Shown here: positions 52,893 to 63,847 of the stretch, piece after piece
Layout: each line of letters begins with the position of its first letter
How positions within the stretch are numbered: the first letter of the stretch is position 1
DNA from: Narthecium ossifragum
Lineage: Eukaryota; Streptophyta; Magnoliopsida; Dioscoreales; Nartheciaceae
Direction: 5' to 3'
Length of the DNA: 64,000 bases
NCBI GenBank assembly: GCA_963920575.1
Contig: OY986973.1
Coordinates: 15,238,062-15,302,061, forward strand
Position numbers and translations under genes: made by a program
The notes under the pieces: generated by a model
What the model was told of the DNA's origin: nothing
What the model saw: only the letters and a program-made list of their open reading frames with translations
Database searches by the model: none

Positions 52893-53848
52893 TGTTCTTA
52901 ACTCAACCAATTTATGGATTTGCTTGTGGGGATCCCTGGCGGTTTAGAAGAGCTATGGCGCATAAGGATCCGTTTTACATTGATGACAAAAATGTAGACT
53001 CTGAGGAGGTGAGAAAAAACTGTCTTCAACTATCACAATAAGATATTCTGTGATTATGCATCTATGCTTATATACTAGTCCTGGGGATCTGTAGGCCATT
53101 GAAGCTCCCTTACCCAAAGCTCCATTTGATACTACTGTTGTAGCTCATTGGCTACCAATTGAAGGGGTGCAGCCATAGCGTTTTCAAAAAAGGGACCTGT
53201 AGACGGCAGAATATCCTGTTTTAGCGAACTGAAATGGGTTCATTTTTGAATGATGAATCACTTAGAACATTCCACTGAAAACATTGTCCATTTTGTTGAC
53301 TTTGCAGCTGTACTTTGACAAAATCATTGATATTGTTGTGACAGTTCTCAATCTGTTCTTTTCAAAACAGCTCTAGTGAGTTTAGCAACAGATTCTGGGA
53401 ATCTTATTCATTAGTTCCATACATTGAGTACTTCAATGTGGCTGAGGTTGTTTGTTGATCTACTTAACAATAAAATATCCAATTGTAACTATTTAGTGAA
53501 TATTATCATATTAAAGTTAGAGATTTGATTTACTGAAGAGTCATACGCTTGTAGGAATTCTGAATCAATAGTAAGTCATGAATTTTTTCTTGATATGATG
53601 AACTGGTGCCTTAATTCACAGCGCTAAAGTTAAGCCCTGGCCAAGTGACACACAGTACTAGAGCAGCCAGCTCTAAAGAAGCTTGCAATGCATCCGATGG
53701 CCCACCGGGTCCAACGCCTTCCATCCCCATGACAGCCGACATGCCAGGAGCAGCTGAAGGGTTTTTAACCGCATCAAGTGAGTCTAGCAGCGTGCCATCC
53801 ACTGGCATGCTTCGCTGCATATGGGAATGTGAGAGGAACTTGGGATGA
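52893..53848 (+). pseudogene. Exon-like blocks of an unidentified plant gene
   Basis: Block 1 (to a GT donor at 53009) reads LTQPIYGFACGDPWRFRRAM, AHKDPFYIDDKNVDSEE. Block 2 starts after a TAG acceptor at 53095 in compatible phase: AIEAPLPKAPFDTTVVAHWL, PIEGVQP, then a stop at 53176-53178. A further block after an acceptor at 53621 reads LSPGQVTHSTRAASSKEACN, ASDGPPGPTPSIPMTADM, PGAAEGFLTASSESSSVPST. The protein-like composition and correctly phased splice sites suggest a decayed or captured host gene. I cannot name it; joining the blocks is inference. Confidence 0.4.
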
Positions 53849-54279
53849 TCTGTGGACATCCAATGAATATTGGAGGTAATATGGAATTTCTCAAGTTCAA
53901 TTTTTTTGGAAATGAATATAGTCCGTATTCTACATGTACTAATCATGAAGCACAACTTTTAATGAATTGGTACAAAGGTTAAATATGAAAGAATCACTTC
54001 CAACACACTCTTTGGCGCAACCTGTAGAATTAGTTGACTGTTTTGAAGAGCCTGTTAAATGAGTGAATGCATAATAGAGGGCTTAAAGCGCTTCGGATTT
54101 CAATCAAAAGTTTGGACATTTTCTGCGTGCTTCCGGCCAATGTGTAGTCACATCCTGATATCTCTGTCAGTATGTAGTCACATCGTGTTATGAACACCAC
54201 GCGCTCTCGGATTCGGGAGCCACGCAAGTAACTTAAATCTCACCATCCTTCCTATTTGATGGGAGCCGCTGGTTAATAA

Positions 54280-54887
54280 CATTATTGTTCTTCTCCTTCT
54301 CCTTCTCCCTCTCCCTCTCCCTCTCTCTCTCTCTATCCTTCTCCTTCTTCCACAATCACGTGCGCCACCTCTTCCACCACCCACACCTTGCCGCTAGAAC
54401 CACGCCGGTTCCACCATCTCCTCCTCCGCCGCCACTACTCGTGCTCAATCTCAATCACCTCCCTTCCCACCACCCACACGCTACCGTACAAGAAACATAA
54501 CGTGCATATGAGGTAGCGTCGCTGTTTATCGAGATTGGGTGGTCATGGGGCCTTGGGGGGAGCGGGAGTGAAGAGGCTTTGGTTTCACCAGTGATAGAGG
54601 TGTGTCGTCGTCCACGAGCGCAGCGTGGCACACCAATGCCATAGTGTTACCTCTCCCGACTAGGGGCGGTGGGGGGCGAGTGTTGGGGTTGGGGTTGGGG
54701 TTTGGATAGGGTGTGGGGGGTTAGAAGAGGTAGCGCCAGAGGAGGAAGAGGGGTAGCGCCAGAGGATAGGGTGTGGAGGGTTAGAAGAGGTAGCGCCAGA
54801 GGAGGAAGAGGTAGGCCAGACTCTAGTGGGGTTTAGGGTTTATCGAGAATGGGTGGGATGGGGCCGGTCTTCGGGGGGGGGGGGGGG
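54280..54887. repeat. Simple-sequence and short tandem repeats, ending in a 15-G run
   Basis: A CT-rich tract at 54,288-54,350 is followed by a C/A-rich stretch. At 54,706-54,825 a unit containing TTAGAAGAGGTAGCGCCAGAGG is repeated twice, with an extra partial copy. The segment ends with 15 G (54873-54887) directly before an LTR end. No gene seen. Confidence 0.75.
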
Positions 54888-55468
54888 TGTCACCGGGTTA
54901 CGCAGCAGATAATGTTTTCACAAGTTTAGAGTTACCCGATGCCGGCGCCAAGAACACTCCGCTCCTTGCTCCACGCGTTGGGCACTCCTTGCCCACTTCA
55001 AGACCCACGCCTTGGAGATGTTTGGTGCAGCAAGGTACGTCCTTGACCAGCCTTCTCCGCGTCTTCTTCTCCTTCTTGCACAATAACACACCAAGGATGA
55101 AGGACCTACGATTTATGGCAAGGGGATGGCCCTCTTCCTTTATTGATCCAACAATCTTTATAAGAGAATCCCTCACAACTCTCTCTCCCTCCCAAGGTAC
55201 AAAGATCTCTCAATAAGGAACCTCCCAAACCCTAGCCAAAGCCTAGATGCTCCAACACCTTGGCCGACCTACTCCTTATATAAAGGAATAGTCCTTGGCT
55301 TGCTCCAACAAGCCACACCTAAGAAGTCCTACTCAAAGTCCTGGCTTACATCCATATCTAGGTTAAGGATAAGCATCACACTACGTTTCCAAATATAGCT
55401 GGACTCTATCTTGAGTTTGCCTTGCTTAGGATAACCATGACCACCACTTGACTCAAAATTGGATGATG
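54888..55468 (-). mobile_element. Chromovirus 3' LTR, part left of element C
   Basis: The end at 54,888 reads, on the minus strand, CGTAACCCGGTGACA. With the right part (63,133-63,847, starting TGTCAGGGCC) it forms one LTR of about 1.3 kb with TGTCA...TGACA ends, split by element C. Orientation follows from the chromodomain at 63,834-64,000. Confidence 0.7.
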
Positions 55469-56419
55469 TGCTGTCGCAGGCACTCAAAAATAAAACCAAT
55501 ACTCCTTAAGATAAATGTAGTAGTGAGAGTACGAGTCGATCCCACGAAGAGTGTTTAGTCTGGTTTTGTGCTTAATGAACAACGATGGGGGGTTTTAAAC
55601 GTGAGGAAAATAGTAAAGAAATAATCTAAAGTGAAGAATTGAATTAAATCAAGAGAACAAACCTTGGTCTGAGTCAACATCCACCATCGGAATCCAGCAA
55701 CTGATCATTGATGCAAATATCAATCAATTCATACCATGAATATTCACCGTTCAAATAAAATTCGAATCTCTCCTCGATCATAGTTAATTAGAAACAACCG
55801 ATCTAATCAACCCTAACTACTAAACAACCTAAGACACGCGTTGTAGATTTAATCTAGTAGCAGCCTTAAGAATAGGGAGATCGATGAAGCTAAACAACAC
55901 AAGCACAAGCGGTTGCATTTAATTTAGTCGAATATTCTTCCTAAGATCTATTAATCTCTGAAACGCAGTAAATCAATAGATCCTAGTTGCTTCGCATATT
56001 AGAGGGATCAAACAATTACGAATTTGATATCCAACCTAGCAGTAGATCGCAATGAATAATAAACTAGTAGGCCTCCTAGCAATTAGACAAGACAATCATG
56101 AAGATTTAATCACAGAAGAACATCCAATACTCAAGTATAAACTGAGCAATAAAAATAGATTAGATCTCACAGTTTCATTGATTCCGAGGTTTCAGTCTCC
56201 TCGACCAAGGATCAAGATTTAGCCACGTAGGGCCATCGAGAACAATCCTCAAAAGATTCCAATAAGTAAGAGAAAACCTAGAAAAAATATAAAAGAGTAG
56301 AAAATAGCAGCCAAAAGTGTCCAGAAAATCCCCCCACAAACCCTAGAAAGAGTCCTATTTCTAGCCTTAAAGTGTATCCATCTCCGGATTAGATCAAAAC
56401 CGTTGATTTTCTTCACTGG

Positions 56420-56650
56420 GAAAGTAGGATCGATCCCACTATGGGTGTCGGATCGATCCGACTCATCAAAATCTTCAATTTCTAGTTACGTCCGAGTCCG
56501 ATCGATCGTACTATAGTTGTCGGATCGATCGGACTTAGTAGAATGGATAGAGGGATCGATCGGACTGTGTACAGCTGAAAAGTATACATTCTGTCAGGTT
56601 TTTGCATACACGGATCGATCCTATTAGGGAGACGGATCGATCGGACTTTC
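56420..56650. promoter_or_regulatory. GATCGATC dyad array in element C 3' LTR
   Basis: Pairs of GATCGATC with 14-15-bp spacers (CCACTATGGGTGTCG, GTACTATAGTTGTCG, CTATTAGGGAGACG). The same array is at 62,572-62,800 in the 5' LTR. The TATA position found in B (CTATAAATAG) reads CTAGAAATAG in both C LTRs. Confidence 0.75.
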
Positions 56651-56987
56651 CAGAGTATTTACTGTTCTGCCATCCAGACTACGCCATCGGTACTAAAATT
56701 GACGTAACTTCCTCTAGGAAACTCGGAATCACGAACCGTAAAATTCTCCAGAAACTAGACTTCAAGGGCTTTCCAATCATATATGGCACATCATCTGGTT
56801 CTTCATGAGCAGGTATAGTTTAATCTTTAAAGTTGATTCATATACTCTTTTCAGCTTATTTTCGAACTTAAGAACTTCAATTGCATCCTAAATCAAAATA
56901 TAAGAATAATGAGTGTATTTAGGTACCAAATAAGCACAGAAGACTAAATATTAAGGGATAAAAATATAACATTATGCATCATCATCA

Positions 56988-59198
56988 AATTCCCCCACAC
57001 TTAGCTTTTGCTCGTCCTCGGGCAAAACTAAAATTCACTCTACTCAACATATCAAGGTTGCAACGCCATCAAAATGCCATCAACAAAGAACAATCAAGCT
57101 CTTCACAAAACTCATAACACGTCATGAACAAACATTTTTAGGCAAGTTGAAAGTCAATCAGTAAGTATTTTCACTTGAATATGGAGCATATTAAATAAGT
57201 AGACCCTCACGGAAGTTAACACTCAACTCTCATGTGTTTGAAGGGTATGTATTTCACTCAAATTCATTCCAATGAAAATGATCTACCATAAGGTTGCATA
57301 TCTTCTCATTCTCCACCACTACAATCACATGCATAACACAAATCATAAGGACTTCAAAAGGTTGTAATGGGGTCCAGGATTAAGGTGGGAAATATTTGGG
57401 AATGTAGCTCAGAAACCAATGGAACTAATGGAGCAAAAATGCATCAATAAGACATGTACAACCAATCACTCCATTCAACAACTTTCTTCAACTTGGCTTT
57501 AAAGTACTCAAACCATATAACATTACCACATTGGAAAAGAGATTGTTCAAAGGAATACTTTTTAACTGAAATAGTGAACAATCTTTTGCAAAAACTTCCA
57601 CCTTAGTAGAGATCATACATAAACATACCCCTCTCTTGGAGTATTAGGAGGATTCATAAATACATTTTGTAACATGAGAAACAATTTCCTACTTCACTTT
57701 CTTTTCTTCTTTTCTTTTTCTGATTTTTTTTCTTCTTTTTTTTTCTTCAGAAACAACATACTCACAAATTGAGTATGAAAATAAACTCCACTTCACAAAT
57801 CATAGCCATACCACGATCCAAACACCCCCACACTTGAAACTTGCACACCCATACATGTCATAATGATTATCAATGCTCCACTAGTTTTATGGCATGGGTA
57901 ACCGAAATATTTTTTTCCAGGTTTAAAGCTTGTAATGTGGGTTAACAATGAAGTCAATAAATCTCAAAGGGGTTTAGCAAAAGGAAACATTAATTGTAAG
58001 GTAGGCTATTTGGCTTATGTAGCTTATAACAAAGATGGCCTTAATCATGTTCATGTCTGCATGTGTCAATGTGACCTTGAATAGAGTCAAAGCAAGTTCT
58101 TGAGAAACAAATCCGTGGAAGAATATCTCTCATGAAAGAAAATAGTGAGACTGATATGAATGTGTCAGTCTAAAGGCTCAAAATCTCACAGCTTTTGTCT
58201 ACTCATTTAGTCACTACCATCTCAAGGAAAATAACTCAACTAATTAATTCCAAGTCGCAAAATTACTCATTCAATCATGTTATGAATATGTCAAGCTTCT
58301 TTAATTCTTGCTCATGGCATATGCAACCTAGATCTCCTAGATCTCCTCCCCCACACTTGAAACTGACATTGTCCCCAATGTAAGGTGGAATGCAAAGAAA
58401 AGGTAAATATAACTAAAATGGAAATGCGAAAATAAAAAGAGAAAGGAACGAACTCCCCTTGGGTTGCCTCCCAAGCAGCGCCTTTGTTTATTGTCATTGG
58501 CTCGACCTCATATTTTCTTCTTTGAATACTGTGGGAGTTGCCAAACTTTGAATTTCATAACCACCATAGCTGGGCGAATTCTTCAGGTATGATAGGGAAT
58601 GCTCGATCACCTAAAAACAAAAGCAAAGCAAAGCAAAAACAAAAGCAACATGCAAGCACACAACCTAAAAATAACTCAAGCACGCTCAAGCACACAATAA
58701 AGCAAATAAAACCGACTAAACCACTCTATACAGTATAGAGAATTTTAAATCGTGCCCTCGGTGGACGTTCTATAGCACGATGGGATGCAAAATCACTGGG
58801 TGCTATAATCTGAATATTTGACCTCAATAGTGCCACCAAGGTTAATTTAGCATAAGAGTTCAAGTGGTATTTTTCAAAAATGAGAGTTAGCTTTTCCATA
58901 CTAAAACCAGTAAAAACATAGCTAGATCTCTCAAACAAAAATACATGTCATCATGGTGATCAGGAAGAAAGGAGTCAATTTTATGCTCAACTATAATTGA
59001 ATCATCCATTGACCTATTAATAATGTCGTCGTTCGGATTGTCAAGGATGTCAAGATCACATGATCGAAAATAAATCCGTCGAGATATGAAAATATCTACT
59101 AAGGTCATCTCCTTTTTAACCACTAATGAAGAAGAAATAGTCACAAGAAAAATACCTCGCGACGAACTAGGAATGCTTTGAACTTCAGTCGGAGGAGG
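56988..59198 (-). other. Element C 3' non-coding internal region
   Basis: About 2.2 kb without a gene. T-rich and A-rich tracts lie near 57,700-57,760, and a second purine tract (AAGTGTGGGGGAGG on the minus strand, near 58,350) could be an internal second polypurine tract. Open frames at 58,195-59,144 are short and not convincing. Confidence 0.6.
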
Positions 59199-61535
59199 TT
59201 AATCGGATAAGTGCTCCTGGTATTCTCGGCGGTTGACCGAATCTTTCTCGCGATCGATTGGACATGGTTGGACAGCTTCTTCATCTGCCTTCTGTAGACA
59301 CTCCCTCGAAGCATCTCCAACCGCAGCTTTCAATTCCCTCTCATCAATAGAATAAACAGGACAATCATTAGTAGGATACTTCTTGGCATCATATATTTCA
59401 AACTTAACAATTTTACCACCAAATTCCATAGTGAGTGTACCACTACGCATATCTATCTTAGCATTGGATGTCTTTAAGAAAGGTCTCCCCAGCAAAATAG
59501 GAGTAGTATGATCATCATTCTCCATATCAAGCACATAAAAATCAGCAGGGAAAACTAAATCATCGACTTGCACAAGAATATCTTCAACTACACCTTTAGG
59601 ATATGCGTTAGATCTGTCAGCCAATTGAATAACAACACCAGTTTCATTCAAAGGCCCAAGTTTTAAAGAAGCATATATAGAATATGACATAACATTGATA
59701 GAAGCTCCTAAATCTAACATGGCCTTCTCAAATTTGGTGTTACCAATTGTACATGGGATAGTAAATATACCTGGATCTTTACACTTTGCAGGAATTTTTC
59801 TTTGAAGAATTGCAGAAACATTTTCCCCTACTTTCACCTTCTCACATCCTTTAAGTTTCTGTTTCCTCTTAATTGTAGACAATTCTTTCAAGAATTTAGC
59901 ATAACGAGGTACTTGTTTAATAGCATCTAAGAGTGGAATATTTACCTCGCATCGGCGAAAAGTCTCATATACATCTGAATTCTTCTCATATTTTTTTGAT
60001 TCTGTTAAAGCCTGAGGAAAAGGAGGCACTGGTTTATAATCAGAAAGAGGTGGAAACTTACGCTTAGGTATATCATCGTCATCGGGAAAGTCTTTGTTCG
60101 CAACAATGTTTTGCTCTTTTCCTTGCTCCGACGATGCAGGGACTTCCTTTACTGGGGTCTCAACCTCTTTACCACTTCTCAAAATGATTGCACTTGCATT
60201 CTCTCTTGGATTTATTGCCATTTGAGAGGGTAATTTTCCCGAACTTTGCGCCTCTAGCTTGCTAATTGCAGTCGCCATCTGACCCACCTGATGTTCCAAA
60301 CCTTGGATACTAGCATTCGTCTCCTGTTGAAATTGCAAAGTATTAGTAGCAAGAGATTTAACTATATCTTCTAAAGAGATACCAGAAATAGAAGTTTGGT
60401 TTGGTTGTGGTCTCGGAGGGTATGACGGTCTATATTGCTGATACTGCTGGCCGGTTGGGCGAAATTGAGTTGTGGGCTGATTTACTTGTGGATTCCCATA
60501 GTTAAGATTGGGGTGATCGCTCCATCCCGGATTATACGTGTTTGAATATGAATCATACTTCCTTTGCGGTAGTCCAGGGAAACTCCCCGCTGCATTCACT
60601 TGTTTACTGGGTTCCTCTTGAAGAGTTGGGCATATATCGGTTGGATGTCCTGCCACCGAACAAATCCCACAAACCTTCGCTGTTTGCATGTTACCTACAA
60701 CCATTTGACGAACAAGATAAGTTAGACTCGCAATCTGTTGTTCCAGGGATGAGACATTTACCTCATTAATATGTTTGGAATAAGAATGAAGTCTAGTATT
60801 AAATTGTTGAGAATTAGCCGCCATATTTGCAATCAAGTTCCTCGCGGCTTCAGGAGTTTTATCTACCAAAGCTCCTCCACTAGCGGCATCAATCATACTC
60901 CTGCCATTGGTTAGTAAGCCCTCATAAAAATATTGGATAAGTAATTGCTCACTAATTTGATGACGGGGACAGCTTGCAGAGAGTTTCTTGAAACGTTCCC
61001 AATAGTCATGTAGAGATTCTCCGTTATGTTGCCTTACACCACAGATCTCTTTTCTAATGTTGGCCGCTCTTGAGGCTGGAAAATATTTCTCCAAAAACAA
61101 TCTCTTCATATCATTCCATGTGATAATACTCCCAGAGGGTAAACAATAAAGCCAATCCTTAGCCGAATCCTTCAAAGAAAACGGGAAGGCTCTTAATTTG
61201 ATTTGATCTTCAGTCACAACATAAAGCTCCTTTAAATGCTTGTGAGGATCTTCACCTGCAAGTTCATGAAAAGTGGGTAAGAGATGTATTAGTCCAGATT
61301 TCAATTCAAAAGTAGTAGCAACATCCAAAGTAGGGAATGTAATGCATAAGGGTTGTTGATTCAAATCTGGGGCTGCAAGCTCTTTCAAAGTCCGATTTCC
61401 GGCCATGACTTCCTCTTCTAATTCAGAATCGCTACCAAATAGATGGTCGAGAGCCAAATCGTCCTCCTCAAAATTTATCCGAGCTTCCCTCGTTAACCTG
61501 TATAAAGTTCTTTCTATCTCTGGATCGTACTGCAA
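59199..61535 (-). CDS. Element C gag-protease polyprotein
   Basis: An intact 778-codon frame. Residues ~75-225 are the Retrotrans_gag capsid-type domain (GLIHLLPTFHELAGEDPHKH, RAFPFSLKDSAKDWLYCLP, WNDMKRLFLEKYFPAS, NGESLHDYWERFKKL). A zinc knuckle CGICSVAGHPTDIC (intact CX2CX4HX4C) lies near residue 290. The NTYNPGWSDHPN motif and a Gln/Pro-rich part follow. The protease at about 600-735 has MLDLGASINVMSYSIYA (DLGA form), KGVVEDILVQVDDLVFPADF and PILLGRPFLKT. The frame ends at the stop after HLSD. Absence of RT is not due to a stop: non-coding sequence follows directly. An open frame of this length suggests recent mobility in trans. Confidence 0.93.
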   Translation of the reverse strand: MQYDPEIERTLYRLTREARINFEEDDLALDHLFGSDSELEEEVMAGNRTLKELAAPDLNQQPLCITFPTLDVATTFELKSGLIHLLPTFHELAGEDPHKHLKELYVVTEDQIKLRAFPFSLKDSAKDWLYCLPSGSIITWNDMKRLFLEKYFPASRAANIRKEICGVRQHNGESLHDYWERFKKLSASCPRHQISEQLLIQYFYEGLLTNGRSMIDAASGGALVDKTPEAARNLIANMAANSQQFNTRLHSYSKHINEVNVSSLEQQIASLTYLVRQMVVGNMQTAKVCGICSVAGHPTDICPTLQEEPSKQVNAAGSFPGLPQRKYDSYSNTYNPGWSDHPNLNYGNPQVNQPTTQFRPTGQQYQQYRPSYPPRPQPNQTSISGISLEDIVKSLATNTLQFQQETNASIQGLEHQVGQMATAISKLEAQSSGKLPSQMAINPRENASAIILRSGKEVETPVKEVPASSEQGKEQNIVANKDFPDDDDIPKRKFPPLSDYKPVPPFPQALTESKKYEKNSDVYETFRRCEVNIPLLDAIKQVPRYAKFLKELSTIKRKQKLKGCEKVKVGENVSAILQRKIPAKCKDPGIFTIPCTIGNTKFEKAMLDLGASINVMSYSIYASLKLGPLNETGVVIQLADRSNAYPKGVVEDILVQVDDLVFPADFYVLDMENDDHTTPILLGRPFLKTSNAKIDMRSGTLTMEFGGKIVKFEIYDAKKYPTNDCPVYSIDERELKAAVGDASRECLQKADEEAVQPCPIDREKDSVNRREYQEHLSD

Positions 61536-61734
61536 TTTTCCTTGATTGAACGATCGAGTTATACTTATAAACAGATAAGAAGACTCTAATAAACCAAGAA
61601 AAATAAATCAAGAAACGGTCTAGAGTAATGAAGATAAATAAAAATTCTATGCTAAAGCACTAATAAACGAAGTAAACTTTTTTTTTATGAAAATAAAGAT
61701 CACTATAAGCACAAAAATCAACTAGAATCACTCC

Positions 61735-61752
61735 CCGGCAACGGCGCCAAAA
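61735..61752 (-). other. Primer-binding site of element C (tRNA-Asp)
   Basis: Minus strand reads TTGGCGCCGTTGCCGGGGAG, fully complementary to the last 18 bases of plant tRNA-Asp, a few bases from the LTR end at 61,760. Confidence 0.85.
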
Positions 61753-61759
61753 TTTGAAG

Positions 61760-63132
61760 TGCTGTCGCAGGCACTCAAAACTAAAACCAATACTCCTTAA
61801 GACAAATGTATTAGTGCGAGTATGAGTCGATCCCACGAAGAGTGTTTAGTCTGGTTTTATGTTTTACGTGAGGAAAATAGTAAAGAAATAATTTAAAATG
61901 AAGAATTGAATTAAATCAAGAGAACAAACCTTGGTCTGAGTCAACATCCACCATCGGAATCCAACAACTGATCATTGATGCAAGTATCAATCAATTCATA
62001 CCATGAATATTCACCGTTCGAATTAAATTCGAATCTCTCCTCGATCATAGTTAATTAGAAACAACCGATCTAATCAACCCTAACTACTAAATAACCTAAG
62101 ACACGCGCTGTAGATTTAATCTAGTATCAGCCTTAAGAATAGGGAGATCGATGAAGCTAAACAACACAAGCACAAGCGGTTGCATTTAATCTAGTCGAAT
62201 ATTATTCCTAAGATCTATTAATCTCTGAAACGCAGTAAATCAATAGATCCTAGTTGCTTCGCAGATTAGAGGGATCAAACAATTACGGAGTTAATATCCA
62301 ACCTAGCAGTAGATCGCAATGAATAATAAACTAGTAGGCCTCCTAGCAATTAGACAAGACAATCATGAAGATTTAATGACAGAAGAACAATCCTCAAAAG
62401 ATTCCAATAAGTAAGAGAAAACCTAGGAAAAATATAAAAGAGTAGAAAATAGCAGCCAAAAGTGTCCAGAAAATCCCCCCACAAACCCTAGAAAGAGTCT
62501 TATTTCTAGCCTTAAAGTGTATCCATCTCCGGATTAGATCAAAACCGTTGATTTTCTTCACTGGGAAAGTAGGATCGATCCCACTATGGGTGTCGGATCG
62601 ATCCGACTCATCAAAATCTTCAATTTCTAGTTACGTCCGAGTCCGATCGATCGTACTATAGTTGTCGGATCGATCGGACTTAGTAGAATGGATAGAGGGA
62701 TCGATCGGACTGTGTACAGCTGAAAAGTATACATTCTGTCAGGTTTTTGCATACACGGATCGATCCTATTAGGGAGACGGATCGATCGGACTTTCCAGAG
62801 TATTTACTGTTCTGCCATCCAGACTACGCCATCGGTACTAAAATTGACGTAACTTCTTCTAGGAAACTCGAAATCACGAACCGTAAAATTCTTCAGAAAC
62901 TAGACTTCAAGAGCTTTCCAACCATATATGGAAAATCATCTGGTTCTTTATAAGAAGGTACAGTTTAATCTTTAAATTTGATTCATATACTTTTTTCAGC
63001 TTGTTTTCGAACTTAAGGACTTCAATTGCATCCTAAATCAAAATATAAGAATAATGAGTGTATTTAGGTACCAAATAAGCACAGGAGACTAAATATTAAG
63101 GGATAAAAATATAACATTATGCTTCATCATCA
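61760..63132 (-). repeat. Element C 5' LTR with two deletions
   Basis: Lacks 122 bp present in the 3' LTR (56,117-56,238 region) with the 6-bp word AGAACA at both deletion ends, and about 24 bp after TCTGGTTTT. It is otherwise nearly identical to the 3' LTR, including the GATCGATC array. Confidence 0.9.
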
Positions 63133-63847
63133 TAGGACTCCTTCCTATTCGTCCACGCCAATAGCAACTTTCCCTGTGCCAAACTTCGTATTCCCCGTGT
63201 CATCACCTATTCCAAGTCGAATGCACGCGAGACATTTGAATTTGCTCGGCTGGATCGTCCTCCAAGGCCTATCCGCTCTGCCTAGCGTGCCGCCCCCTAG
63301 TCCGACTCGGAGTCGCGGGTCATCTTCAAATTCTTCCATGCTAAAACCGTTTCTGACCGCGTCATCCGTCTTGGAGCTTCCATCCCAAGTGGAATTAGGT
63401 GATTTGCCCGCATGGCTTGCTCTCTAGCACTTATCGCATCAGCCTAGGCAAGCCAAGTCCTAGTCCAACTAGGATTGGGCATCCTGAGCGCGTCACGCAC
63501 GCGCTGCGCGCACTCGACCCGCACACCCATCTTAGCCGTCTTGGTGCGCGCCCCACTTGCCTGACTTGCTCCCGCACGCGTGTTGCTCTGCTGGGCTCGC
63601 GCTGCACCGCGTCCTGGCGCGTTGTCTTCCTCCTTGGCCCGGTCCACCGCGCCATGCTTGGAATCCATCGTGCCATCTTTGGAGAAATGTCGTCTAGCCT
63701 CAATCAAGGACTTTTGCTCGTGCAATCATGGTGTTTCTATGCTGCCCATGACTTGGTGTGCCGCACCGTGTCATGGCCAAGGTCATGGCCCTTGTCAACT
63801 CCGGCTGACGCGCGCCATAGCCCGTGTCAGGATTCAAGGCCCTGACA
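63133..63847 (-). mobile_element. Chromovirus 3' LTR, part right of element C
   Basis: On the minus strand it starts TGTCAGGGCC at 63,847, directly after the purine tract GGTGGGGGAGG. The segment is GC-rich and generates overlapping spurious open frames on both strands (63.1-63.9 kb). Confidence 0.7.

Larger units (their letters stand above)
55469..63132 (-). mobile_element. Element C: non-autonomous Athila-like LTR retrotransposon (gag-protease only)
   Basis: 7,664 bp: 3' LTR 55,469-56,987 (1,519 bp), internal 56,988-61,759, 5' LTR 61,760-63,132 (1,373 bp). The LTRs are very similar apart from ~24-bp and 122-bp deletions in the 5' copy. Primer-binding site (tRNA-Asp) at 61,735-61,752; polypurine tract TGTGGGGGAATT just before the 3' LTR. 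One long gag-protease frame; no RT, RNase H or integrase. The end-of-pol phrase GGGTTGCCTCCCAAGCAGCG is at about 58,459. No matching 5-bp target duplication is seen (TGATG left, TAGGA right). Confidence 0.9.

Noticed and set aside
55464..63137. Target site duplication for element C
   Set aside because: The five bases on either side (TGATG and TAGGA) do not match under any placement of the LTR ends that I tried.
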